Source: Galactobacillus timonensis
Lineage (GTDB): Bacteria; Bacillota_I; Bacilli_A; Erysipelotrichales; Erysipelotrichaceae
Direction of reading: 5' to 3'
Length of the DNA: 64,000 nt
Assembly: GCF_900240265.1 (NCBI RefSeq)
Contig: NZ_LT964739.1
Span: forward strand, 828,565-892,564
Of this stretch, positions 20,285 to 27,121 are shown piece after piece (within the stretch, counting starts at the first letter, position 1; each line of letters begins with the position of its first letter). A program made the position numbers and the translations under genes. The notes beneath the pieces were generated by a model, which saw only the letters and a program-made list of their open reading frames with translations, ran no database searches and was not told the DNA's origin.

Positions 20285-20457
20285 AAAATGATTCGGGAAA
20301 TCCCGGATCTTTCGTCTCATAAAAAGTGCAGGGGAATCACTCTGCTTCGGTCACTATACGGTGGCGGCTGTCCTTCCGGTGCGAAGTATAAGGCATCAGG
20401 GAGGAGAGAACATTGTACCGGGCCTCCCTTATTGAATTTCCGGTAAGGAGGTGTCCC

Positions 20458-20556
20458 ATGACAATTGAAGGAATGACTCTGATTGTTTCATTGATTGGAC
20501 TTGTTCTCTCCGCGTTCAGCCTTGGTTACAAGGTCGGACGTGGTTCAAAAAAATGA
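20458..20556 (+). CDS. Small membrane peptide, putative type I toxin, copy 1
   Basis: A 32-residue peptide begins MTIEGMTLIVSLIG and ends GYKVGRGSKK: one predicted membrane helix (about residues 6-24) and a basic tail. GGAGG lies six bases before the ATG. Length, helix and charged tail resemble small holin-like or TxpA/BsrG-type toxins, but I do not recognise the family. It differs from copy 2 at four positions and from copy 3 at five. Conservation in three copies supports it as a real gene. The SD may be masked by CCTCCCTTA in its own leader. Confidence 0.75.
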   Translation: MTIEGMTLIVSLIGLVLSAFSLGYKVGRGSKK

Positions 20557-20630
20557 CCGCCTAGCTCTCAAACGTTAGCGGTCATTTCGTCTAACCGGAA
20601 AGGGCAGCCGTCACTGGTGACCCTTTTTCC
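20547..20630 (-). ncRNA. Predicted antisense RNA (antitoxin), copy 1
   Basis: A minus-strand promoter (TTGAAT 20664-20659, 16 bp, TATACT 20642-20637) would start an RNA near 20630. It ends at the stem GCGGTCATTT/AAATGACCGC (20587-20551) followed by seven T residues on the minus strand (20553-20547). The RNA of about 84 nt overlaps the toxin mRNA 3' end and the last toxin codons, as in TxpA/RatA and BsrG/SR4. Its promoter abuts the stop codon of the convergent lipoprotein gene. Confidence 0.7.
20597..20630 (+). terminator. Toxin mRNA terminator, copy 1
   Basis: GGAAAGGG (20597-20604) pairs with CCCTTTTTCC (20621-20630) around an inner GTC/GAC element, with the T-run inside the 3' arm. The same element follows copies 2 and 3. 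Confidence 0.6.
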
Positions 20631-20664
20631 ACTTTCAGTATAAAGGAAACAGAAACAAATTCAA

Positions 20665-21276
20665 TCAGTCAAACATATAAACCTGTGTAGATTCGAGTTC
20701 ATTGATCTTGAAAGTTACAGTATATTCCGCTGCCTGGTGGTCGGCGCCAGAGTAATCTGTGTTGAATTCGCCGTTTTGGTAGGACTCATCGCTGTATGTC
20801 AGTGTCTTTACATTTTCTGTTTCTACATGGAGCAGGTAGTAGGCGGAGCCGTGGATCAGGATTGTTCCGCGATCCCCTGTGTTGATCAGGTTGGAAATCG
20901 TGCGGCCATCGGTCATAACGACTGTGATTTTGTCACCATCCACTTTCCATGCATGAATCGTAGACATGGAAGGGTAACCGTCTGAGCTGACGCTGATAAC
21001 CTGGGCTATCGTCGTAGATTCTGGAGCAGTGTAGCCTTCAGCGGAAGACTCTGCCTTCGTAGCAAGGTCATTTGAAAGGGATTCAAGTTCTGTGATAGCA
21101 GTCGTGTAATCGCTGCCGGTCAATGTGGTGCGGGTGAGCGAGGCGGAAGATACTGTATCGGCTGAAACTGTCGAACCGGCGGTCTGCGCAGAGGCAGATG
21201 CCGCAGACGCTTTTGAGGAAGATCCGCAGCCGGCAAGGGTAATCAACGCGAGCAGTGTAAGCAATGTCTTTTTCAT
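20665..21276 (-). CDS. Lipoprotein with a PNPOx-like (FMN-binding split-barrel) domain
   Basis: The 203-residue protein has a lipoprotein signal (MKKTLLTLLALITLAGC; Cys17) and a Ser/Ala-rich linker to about residue 45. Its C-terminal domain, with TIAQVISVSSDGYPSMSTIH and TGDRGTILIHG, resembles the pyridoxamine-phosphate-oxidase-like split barrel. FMN binding or enzymatic activity is not demonstrated by motifs. AAAGGAG precedes the ATG. It is divergent from a TetR gene, and the TetR-type operator sits inside its promoter, so it is the likely repressor target. Confidence 0.65.
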   Translation of the reverse strand: MKKTLLTLLALITLAGCGSSSKASAASASAQTAGSTVSADTVSSASLTRTTLTGSDYTTAITELESLSNDLATKAESSAEGYTAPESTTIAQVISVSSDGYPSMSTIHAWKVDGDKITVVMTDGRTISNLINTGDRGTILIHGSAYYLLHVETENVKTLTYSDESYQNGEFNTDYSGADHQAAEYTVTFKINELESTQVYMFD

Positions 21277-21313
21277 ATGGGTTCATCTCCTTTGCTAGAC
21301 AGGTTGCCAATTG

Positions 21314-21341
21314 ATAATAGTACAAATGTACTAATTGTCAA
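21314..21341 (-). promoter_or_regulatory. Lipoprotein promoter with embedded TetR-type operator
   Basis: On the minus strand TTGACA (21341-21336), 16 bp and TATTAT (21319-21314). The spacer holds the perfect palindrome TAGTAC-AAAT-GTACTA (21318-21333). A repressor bound there would block RNA polymerase; the adjacent divergent TetR gene is the obvious candidate. Confidence 0.75.
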
Positions 21342-21364
21342 TTTCGTGAAAAATTCTGCGGTGC

Positions 21365-21370
21365 TATCAT
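21365..21370 (+). promoter_or_regulatory. Extended -10 of the TetR gene (leaderless start)
   Basis: TGC-TATCAT ends six bases before the ATG at 21377, so the predicted start is the ATG itself. No good -35 and no SD are seen. The palindromic operator lies 32 bp upstream and may also mediate autoregulation. Confidence 0.5.
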
Positions 21371-21376
21371 GTTGGT

Positions 21377-21961
21377 ATGTCTAACAGGCGCGAGGAAATA
21401 TTGAATACAGCTCAGGATCTGTTTAACAAATATGGGTATGAAAAGGTAACGATGCGTGAGATCGCGGAGGCATTGGCAATCAGCCCCGGTAATCTGACGT
21501 ATTACTTTCCAAAAAAGATCGATATTCTTACAGCATTATTAAGAGAAAATTGGACGACGCCACAGGAAGAAAAGGCAGAGTCGCTGGATGATCTTCGGCG
21601 ATACATTCGCCGGATGGCAGAAGGCGTGCGGCAGGAGCGGTTTTTCTTTTCTGTATCGGATCTGCAGCGGCTGGAACCGGCATTCTTTGAAGACAATCGA
21701 GAGGCAGTGAACCATTTTAAAGATGTATTGTTCCATATGCTGGGAAGCCTTCAGCGGTGTGGTGTCCTTTCAGAGAAAATGAGTGATCAATGGAAGAAGG
21801 ATTACATTGAAGTCATCATGCTCAGTCATATCTCCTGGGCAAGAGAAGCAGGAAAGGAAAGTACCTATACTGCTCTTTCGCTGGATGATTTCGTTGACAG
21901 CCAGATGCGGCTTCTGGAGCCCTTTGTGATAAATGAAAGGATGACCAAGAAAAATGTTTGA
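21377..21961 (+). CDS. TetR/AcrR-family transcriptional regulator
   Basis: The 194-residue protein has the TetR DNA-binding domain at residues 5-52: REEILNTAQDLFNKYGYEKVTMREIAEALAISPGNLTYYFPKK is the family helix-turn-helix pattern, ending with the diagnostic YYF-K segment. The C-terminal ligand domain is not assignable. It lacks an SD and may be translated from a leaderless mRNA. It is divergent from the lipoprotein and overlaps the HAD gene by eight bases, so the two are co-expressed. The inducer is unknown. Confidence 0.88.
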   Translation: MSNRREEILNTAQDLFNKYGYEKVTMREIAEALAISPGNLTYYFPKKIDILTALLRENWTTPQEEKAESLDDLRRYIRRMAEGVRQERFFFSVSDLQRLEPAFFEDNREAVNHFKDVLFHMLGSLQRCGVLSEKMSDQWKKDYIEVIMLSHISWAREAGKESTYTALSLDDFVDSQMRLLEPFVINERMTKKNV

Positions 21962-22619
21962 ACGGATGCAGTTAGCAGTGTTTGATATGGATGGTCTTAC
22001 GCTCGATACGGAGCGAGTCTATTATCAGGCACAGATCGATGCCTGTGTTGCTCATCATTTTCAATTCAATAAGAACAAATTGATTGAAGCAATTGGATCA
22101 CGAACGTTTGACCTGTCTGGTTTTTATTTCGGCAATATTCCGGAACATGGAGAAGAAGTTCTGGATGATGCTTATGAAGCGTGTGTTCAAGGTCTTATTC
22201 ACAATGGCGTAAAGACAAAAGAAGGAATTCTGGAGACATTTTCATTTCTTCAGAAAAAGAAGATTCCCATCTGCATTGCTACTTCAAATTATCGGGATAT
22301 GGCAGAGCAACTTCTGCATTCGGCAGGAGTAGATTCCTATGTCTCTGATGTTGTTACATATAATGACGTGAAGCATTCCAAACCGGAGCCAGATATATTT
22401 CTCGAAGCGCTACGCAGATTTGCTGTCCTTCCGGATCGGGCAGTTGTTTTTGAAGACTCTGAGAACGGAGCTATTGCGGCAAACAGAGCTAAAATACCGT
22501 ATGTGATTGTTCCTGATTTGAAGACACCAGACGAAGAATGCATAAAAAAAGCACTGCTTGAAGTGCCATCGATGAAGATCGTTCTTGAGAAGATGAAAGA
22601 GGATCTTAGCGAGGACTAA
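21954..22619 (+). CDS. HAD-superfamily phosphatase, beta-phosphoglucomutase-like
   Basis: The 221-residue protein shows HAD motif I as FDMDGLTLDTE (nucleophile Asp11 and Asp13), motif II CIATSN, motif III Lys in KHSKPEPDIF and motif IV FEDSENG. The order and the helical cap after motif I place it in subfamily IA, with beta-phosphoglucomutases and small phosphatases. The substrate is not predictable. It overlaps the TetR gene by eight bases and converges on the HxlR gene; GCACT-GAAT-AGTGC (22624-22637) between them is a weak hairpin. Confidence 0.85.
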   Translation: MFERMQLAVFDMDGLTLDTERVYYQAQIDACVAHHFQFNKNKLIEAIGSRTFDLSGFYFGNIPEHGEEVLDDAYEACVQGLIHNGVKTKEGILETFSFLQKKKIPICIATSNYRDMAEQLLHSAGVDSYVSDVVTYNDVKHSKPEPDIFLEALRRFAVLPDRAVVFEDSENGAIAANRAKIPYVIVPDLKTPDEECIKKALLEVPSMKIVLEKMKEDLSED

Positions 22620-22643
22620 AGCAGCACTGAATAGTGCATAGCG

Positions 22644-23045
22644 TTATCTGTTTTCTGTCTTGTCTTCCGCAAACTTTTCTTTATCGTATTTTGATTTGTC
22701 GTCCTTGGAATATGGAGCATATTTTTTGCCCCAGACCAACAACTGTTCCAAAATTGGGATCAATTCGTTTCCCGCGTCTGTTAAAGAATAGCTGACACGG
22801 TTGATATTGCCATCTTCAAATACTTTCCGGGCAATCACGCCCTTTGATTCAAGCTTATGAAGGTTCGTTGAAAGGACTTTTTTACTGAGGCCCTGATGAT
22901 AGCTGAGTATTTCACCAAAACACTTGGGACTGCTGGATAAGCAAACGATGATTGAGAGCTGCCATTTCCTGGCAAAAATAGCTGTGCATGCAAAGAACAA
23001 ATCATCAAAGTTATCTTTGCTTAATGTCGTCGCTTTTTCTTCCAT
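22644..23045 (-). CDS. HxlR-family transcriptional regulator
   Basis: The 133-residue protein has the HxlR winged helix: CTAIFARKWQLSIIVCLSS, FGEILSYHQGLSKKVLSTNLHKLESKGVIAR and the wing SYSLTDAGNELIPIL. HxlR regulators often sense redox or aldehyde stress and control divergent genes. The start at 23045 has GGAGG eight bases upstream; a TTG-initiated extension to 23099 is less likely. It is divergent from the PTS operon, its likely target. GGTAAC and GTTAC half-sites flank 23086-23111 and could form an operator. Confidence 0.85.
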   Translation of the reverse strand: MEEKATTLSKDNFDDLFFACTAIFARKWQLSIIVCLSSSPKCFGEILSYHQGLSKKVLSTNLHKLESKGVIARKVFEDGNINRVSYSLTDAGNELIPILEQLLVWGKKYAPYSKDDKSKYDKEKFAEDKTENR

Positions 23046-23332
23046 TCTTACATCCTCCAGATCCTGATTGACAGCAATTACACAATTGGTAACTTCCAAG
23101 AAACCGGTTACATGAAAGTGCCTAATTGAACATTAAAACGTCAAAACTAAAATAATCGTATAGAAACAAAAGCTCTTGGTTCTACAGTATCGATGAATCA
23201 CCCGGTTTCCTAATCAATAGAATAGCATATAGCTATTTTAATGCGGCCTTTTCAAAATGATGAAAGCATGTTTTATTATCATATTATGTTCATTGTCTTG
23301 CAAAACCGGAATTCATAACGATGGAGGTATTC
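23046..23332. promoter_or_regulatory. Divergent HxlR / PTS control region
   Basis: AT-rich, no gene. The best + strand promoter is TTGAAC (23126-23131), 16 bp, TAAAAT (23148-23153). An 8-bp inverted repeat GAAACCGG ... CCGGTTTC (23100-23107 / 23202-23209) brackets it, and AAAACCGG recurs near 23303. These are candidate regulator sites. Confidence 0.45.
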
Positions 23333-23815
23333 ATGAGAAATATAGTCTTAGCACGCATTGATGAACGTCTTATTCATGGTCAGATCGCAACTTCCTGGCT
23401 CAAAATCAAGTCGAATCCGAATTACATTCTGATTGTCGATAACAAGCTTGTAAACGATGCTATGCAGAAACGTCTGCTGAACATTGTGGCTGGGCAGCTT
23501 GGCGTTACTGTTGACATTAAGAATGAAGAGGATGCTTCGAAATGGCTTCTTGAAGATAGTGAGCCCGATCAGAACATCATTGTCATGACTAAGGTTCCTG
23601 GTCCGATGCTTGCAATGATCCGCAACGGCGTTAAATTCAACGAGATCATTTTAGGAAATATGGGAATGGCAGCCGGAAGAAAACGGTTCAATAGAAATAT
23701 TTCCGCAAGCGATGAGGAGGTTCAGCAGTTCAGGGACATCATTGCGTCTGGGACCGAAATCTATTATCAAATGGTACCGACTGATTCGAAAAAGAGTATA
23801 GATAGCCTTCTTTAA
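23333..23815 (+). CDS. PTS mannose/fructose/sorbose-family EIIB
   Basis: The 160-residue protein begins MRNIVLARIDERLIHGQIATSW, the EIIB signature of the mannose PTS family with phosphorylated His15. EIIB passes phosphate from EIIA to the sugar at the membrane EIIC/EIID. The start at 23333 has GGAGG upstream. The fused EIIC-EIID and EIIA follow, so the permease is complete. Sugar specificity cannot be read from the sequence. Confidence 0.92.
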   Translation: MRNIVLARIDERLIHGQIATSWLKIKSNPNYILIVDNKLVNDAMQKRLLNIVAGQLGVTVDIKNEEDASKWLLEDSEPDQNIIVMTKVPGPMLAMIRNGVKFNEIILGNMGMAAGRKRFNRNISASDEEVQQFRDIIASGTEIYYQMVPTDSKKSIDSLL

Positions 23816-23839
23816 GGTTAAAAAAGGGGATAAAAGAAA

Positions 23840-25441
23840 ATGACAGTATTACAAGCAGTACTGGTTGCCCTGTACTACGTCCTCGCCGAGAGCCCTTGGC
23901 CTTTCGGCAGTATGGGCACTTGGGCGACAATCGATCGTCCACTGGTTTCAGGCTTGTTCGTTGGTATTATCATGGGCGACCCTGTAAAGGGCTGCATCAT
24001 TGGCGCAACGATAAACATTATGTATCTCGGCGTCATTTCCGCTGGAGGTACACTGCCAGAAGATTCTTCGATGGCTGGCATCATGGGTACGGCATTCGCT
24101 TTGGCTGGCGGCCTTGATACAAACGCTGCATTGGCTCTGGCGGTACCGCTGGGCGTCATTGGTTCCGTTGTCTGGATTCTGACGATGACTGCACAGTGCT
24201 TCGTAGTACAGCTTGCTCAGAAGTGGATCAATGAAGGTAAGTCCAAGCGAATGATGTTTGCCAACGTATGGCTGCCTCAGGGTGTGAAGGCAATCATTCG
24301 TTTCATTCTTGCCTTTGTCATTGTTTACTTTGGATCCAAGGGCGTCGTTGCGGCGGCAGATGCGATGAATGGCAGTGCGGTTCTGCAGGCTCTGAGTGTT
24401 ATGGGCGGAGTGCTTCCTGCTGTAGGTATTGGCGTAATGCTGACAACGATCTTCAAGGGGAAGGCAAAGATCTTCCTGTTCCTTGGCTTCTTCGCAGCAA
24501 GCTTCCTCGGCCTGAATACGATTGCAATTGCACTGATCTTTGCTTGCGTTGCTATTCTGGTTGTTGGCTTTGATAAAGAAGATTTCGCAGCGTTCTCAAA
24601 TACCAAGGATGCGCAGGAGACTTCCTACAAGCTGATTGATAAGAAGATGCTTCGTAAGATGTGGCTGCGCTGGGAGATGTATTGCGAATCCTGCTACAAC
24701 TACGAAATTATGCAGGGCTTAGGCTTCTGCAACGCTATGGTTCCAGTTCTTGAAAGATTGTATGGCGATGATAAAGAAGAACTGACTAAGGCTATGCAGA
24801 GACAGTCCGTGTTCTTCAATACCGATCATAACTTTGGCGGCATGATTATGGGTGTCTGCGCATCGATGGAAGAGCAGAGAAAGCTTGGTAAAGAGATTGA
24901 TGACGACGCATTTACTTCTCTGAAGTCCGGTCTGATGGGACCGTGTGCAGGTATTGGTGATACGCTTTCACAGGTCGTTTTGATTCCGGTCCTTGCAGTT
25001 ATCTTCATTAACCTCGCTCAGCAGGGACAGGTCTGGGCTCCTATTGCTTACACAGTAATCTTTATGGTCATTTGGTGGGGTGCAGGCTGGTGGATGTGCC
25101 GTACCGGCTATGAACAGGGTGGCGAAGCTGTTCTGCGTCTGATGGAATCTGGTCTGTTCAAGAAGGCAATTGAAGTTGCGAACATTCTTGGCTGCGCAGT
25201 ATCCGGTGCTCTAATCGTTAATTATGTAACGCTGAACTGGACGGTTTCAGTTGTTCAGGAAGGTGTAACAATCTTTGATCTGCAAACTGGGGTGTTTGAT
25301 GCTATCTGCCCGAACATTATGCCGCTGGTAGCAACGATGCTGATCTATAAAGCAATCAAAGATGGCAAGAAGATGGGGTGGGTGATGCTTGTGACGATGG
25401 GCATCAGCTTCCTGCTTGCATTGTTAGGTCTGATCGGCTGA
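23840..25441 (+). CDS. PTS mannose-family EIIC-EIID fusion
   Basis: This 533-residue protein joins two normally separate subunits. Residues 1 to about 250 form a hydrophobic EIIC with the GLFVGIIMGDPVKGCIIGATI motif. From about residue 265 (KKMLRKMWLRWEMYCESCYNYEIMQGLGF) to the end is an EIID, including FFNTDHNFGGMIMGVCASMEEQ and the LMGPCAGIGDTL signature. The junction is a charged cytoplasmic linker. Natural C-D fusions ensure 1:1 stoichiometry. An assembly frameshift joining two genes is unlikely, because the linker is in one clean frame. An SD (AAAAGGGG) precedes it. Confidence 0.9.
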   Translation: MTVLQAVLVALYYVLAESPWPFGSMGTWATIDRPLVSGLFVGIIMGDPVKGCIIGATINIMYLGVISAGGTLPEDSSMAGIMGTAFALAGGLDTNAALALAVPLGVIGSVVWILTMTAQCFVVQLAQKWINEGKSKRMMFANVWLPQGVKAIIRFILAFVIVYFGSKGVVAAADAMNGSAVLQALSVMGGVLPAVGIGVMLTTIFKGKAKIFLFLGFFAASFLGLNTIAIALIFACVAILVVGFDKEDFAAFSNTKDAQETSYKLIDKKMLRKMWLRWEMYCESCYNYEIMQGLGFCNAMVPVLERLYGDDKEELTKAMQRQSVFFNTDHNFGGMIMGVCASMEEQRKLGKEIDDDAFTSLKSGLMGPCAGIGDTLSQVVLIPVLAVIFINLAQQGQVWAPIAYTVIFMVIWWGAGWWMCRTGYEQGGEAVLRLMESGLFKKAIEVANILGCAVSGALIVNYVTLNWTVSVVQEGVTIFDLQTGVFDAICPNIMPLVATMLIYKAIKDGKKMGWVMLVTMGISFLLALLGLIG

Positions 25442-25462
25442 TTTTACTAGATAGAAAGGATG

Positions 25463-25497
25463 ATTGATGCAGAGTCCGCCTAGGATTCTGCATCAAT
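25463..25497 (+). repeat. Long intercistronic hairpin between EIICD and EIIA
   Basis: ATTGATGCAGAGTCC (25463-25477) pairs with GGATTCTGCATCAAT (25483-25497) over 15 positions with one wobble and a GCCTA loop. No T-run follows, so it may stabilise or process mRNA or lower EIIA expression. Confidence 0.8.
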
Positions 25498-25511
25498 ACT
25501 TAGTAGGGAAA

Positions 25512-25934
25512 ATGATTGGAATTTTGCTCGCAAGCCATGGCAGATTTGCAGAAGGAATGCTTGATTCAAGCCATCTGTTTTTTGGAGAGGACATTCCTGC
25601 ACTAGAGGCACTGTGCCTGATGCCTGAAGATTCTCCGGATGAATATGCAGAAAAACTGGAGAAAAAGGTTCTGAAATTAAATGATGGAGATGGTGTCATC
25701 GTTCTGTGTGATTTGCTTTTTGGAACACCATGCAACATGTGCGCTTCACTGATGAGCGACGATGTAAAGGTGCTTTGTGGGGCAAATATGTCATTGCTAC
25801 TGGAACTTTTGGGAAAGAGAAACGCCCAGGCAGAAGATGGGGAATACCCGTCAGTCAAAGAGATCGACATCAAGGAACTTGTAAAGACGGGTTCCGATGG
25901 TGTGTGTGACCTTGAAGAAAAAATAGGAGAATAG
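25512..25934 (+). CDS. PTS mannose-family EIIA
   Basis: The 140-residue protein starts MIGILLASHGRFAEGM, the EIIA-Man N-terminus with phosphorylated His9, and has VIVLCDLLFGTPCNM, typical of the fold. It receives phosphate from HPr and hands it to EIIB. I chose the start at 25512 because the domain begins there and the alternative ATG at 25467 lies inside the strong hairpin. That upstream frame would add 15 non-conserved residues. Confidence 0.85.
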   Translation: MIGILLASHGRFAEGMLDSSHLFFGEDIPALEALCLMPEDSPDEYAEKLEKKVLKLNDGDGVIVLCDLLFGTPCNMCASLMSDDVKVLCGANMSLLLELLGKRNAQAEDGEYPSVKEIDIKELVKTGSDGVCDLEEKIGE

Positions 25935-25936
25935 AT

Positions 25937-26311
25937 ATGAGGATCAGTAATGTAGGCATGTTTGTGAAGGACCTTGAAGGCTGCAAGAAATTTTTCGAAG
26001 ATTATTTTGGTGCTGAAACAGTAACGGAGTATCACGAAGACAACGGCTTCAAAGAATATATTCTCAAAGTCGGAGAGGGACCAAAGCTTGAGATCATGAC
26101 AAAGCCGGAGATCGTTGATACGCCGAAAGATCCTAACAGAACCGGATTTGCCCATATTTGCATCAAGCTTGACAGCAAGGAGGCTCTGGATGTAGTAATC
26201 GATAAGATTCATGCTGCAGGATATAAAGTTTTCTATGAACCTGCCACTAATGGCGGTAAGGAAATTCGCGCTGTAACATTTGAAGACAACGTTCTCGAAG
26301 TCTGCTACTGA
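25937..26311 (+). CDS. VOC (glyoxalase/bleomycin-resistance) family protein
   Basis: The 124-residue protein has the VOC beta-alpha-beta-beta-beta repeat: ISNVGMFVKDLEGCKKFFEDYFGAE and FAHICIKLDS, with metal-ligand candidates His74 (FAHI), Glu52 (KLEIM) and a C-terminal Glu in NVLEVCY. Enzymes of this family bind a divalent metal and act as lyases, isomerases or epimerases. It sits in the PTS operon two bases after the EIIA stop with an AGGAG site, so a role as sugar-phosphate epimerase is possible but unproven. Confidence 0.8.
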   Translation: MRISNVGMFVKDLEGCKKFFEDYFGAETVTEYHEDNGFKEYILKVGEGPKLEIMTKPEIVDTPKDPNRTGFAHICIKLDSKEALDVVIDKIHAAGYKVFYEPATNGGKEIRAVTFEDNVLEVCY

Positions 26312-26313
26312 AA

Positions 26314-27105
26314 ATGACACTGTTCAAAAAAGTATTTGGAGATACCAAGCCGGTCATCGGCATGGTTCATTTGAAGCCGCTACCTGGCGCACCAGGTTAT
26401 GGTGGCAATCTTGAGGATGTTTACCAGGTTGCCCTGAAAGACCTGAAGGCTCTTGAAGCTGGCGGAGCAAACGCATTCATCGTCGAAAACTTTGGGGATA
26501 TTCCCTACGACAGTGCCAATGAACTGATCTCAGTGACTTCCTTTACGGAAATTGCAACGCGTTTGCGCCAGGAAACATCTTTGCCGATGGGAATCAATGT
26601 TCAGTTCAATGACGTCGATTCAGAATGGGCTGTTGCGTATGCATGCAATGCGGATTTTATCCGTGTTGAAGTCTTTGCTGAGACGCGAGTTGGACCGAAT
26701 GGAACATTTAAGGCTGCAGGACCTCATTTAATGCGCCTCAAGCAGAGGTATCCGAAAGACATTGCATTGCTGTGCGATCTGAATGTGAAGCATACATTTG
26801 CTTTGGCTGAACAACCACTGGATTTTACGATTGAATCAATCATCGAAGGCGGCGGAGATGCAGTCATCGAGACTGGTCTTGTTACGGGGAAGAGCCCGTC
26901 CATTGAAGAGGTAAAGCAGACCAAACGTATCGCAGGAGATTTCCCGGTCATCGTTGGATCGGGTGTAAAGGCAGAAACGGCCAAAGATTATTTTGATGTC
27001 TGCGATGGGGCGATTGTTGGATCGAGTTTCAAAGTTGATGGAAATGTGATGAACGGGATTGATGAAGACCGTGTAAAAAAATTTGTTGAAGCGCTGAAAC
27101 GCTAA
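26314..27105 (+). CDS. BtpA/SgcQ-family protein, copy 1
   Basis: The 263-residue TIM-barrel protein has the BtpA signature: IGMVHLKPLPGAPGY near the start, GGANAFIVENFGD, a central GINVQFND strand, ADFIRVEVF and FPVIVGSGV near the end. SgcQ of the Escherichia coli sgc PTS operon is a member; the reaction is unknown. Its ATG is three bases after the VOC stop. The linkage to a mannose-family PTS repeats the sgc association and suggests a role in metabolism of an imported sugar phosphate. Confidence 0.88.
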   Translation: MTLFKKVFGDTKPVIGMVHLKPLPGAPGYGGNLEDVYQVALKDLKALEAGGANAFIVENFGDIPYDSANELISVTSFTEIATRLRQETSLPMGINVQFNDVDSEWAVAYACNADFIRVEVFAETRVGPNGTFKAAGPHLMRLKQRYPKDIALLCDLNVKHTFALAEQPLDFTIESIIEGGGDAVIETGLVTGKSPSIEEVKQTKRIAGDFPVIVGSGVKAETAKDYFDVCDGAIVGSSFKVDGNVMNGIDEDRVKKFVEALKR

Positions 27106-27121
27106 AGAATGGAGAAGAGAA

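Larger units (their letters stand above)
20292..20664. repeat. Toxin/antisense cassette, copy 1
   Basis: This unit recurs at 55343-55714 and 55740-56113. Common parts in order: AAAAAGTGCAGGGG, the conserved leader GGTCACTATACGGTGGCGGC with downstream GGGAGG/CCTCCC, a strong SD, a 32-codon frame, hairpin TGACCGC/GCGGTCA, a second hairpin ending CCCTTTTT, and a minus-strand promoter. In the leader, CCTCCCTTA (20423-20431) can pair either with GGGAGG (20399-20404) or with the SD TAAGGAGG (20444-20451). The ends can also pair: GGTCAC (20349-20354) with GTGACC (20617-20622) and CGGCTGTCC (20365-20373) with GGGCAGCCG (20602-20610). Confidence 0.8.

Noticed and set aside
20292-20664. The three repeats as an insertion sequence or MITE
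   Set aside because: No transposase, no clear target-site duplications; internal promoters, terminators and a conserved peptide frame explain the structure. End-to-end complementarity leaves a small doubt.
25467-25511. Upstream ATG as the EIIA start
   Set aside because: It lies inside a 15-bp hairpin and adds residues not seen at the N-terminus of this domain.
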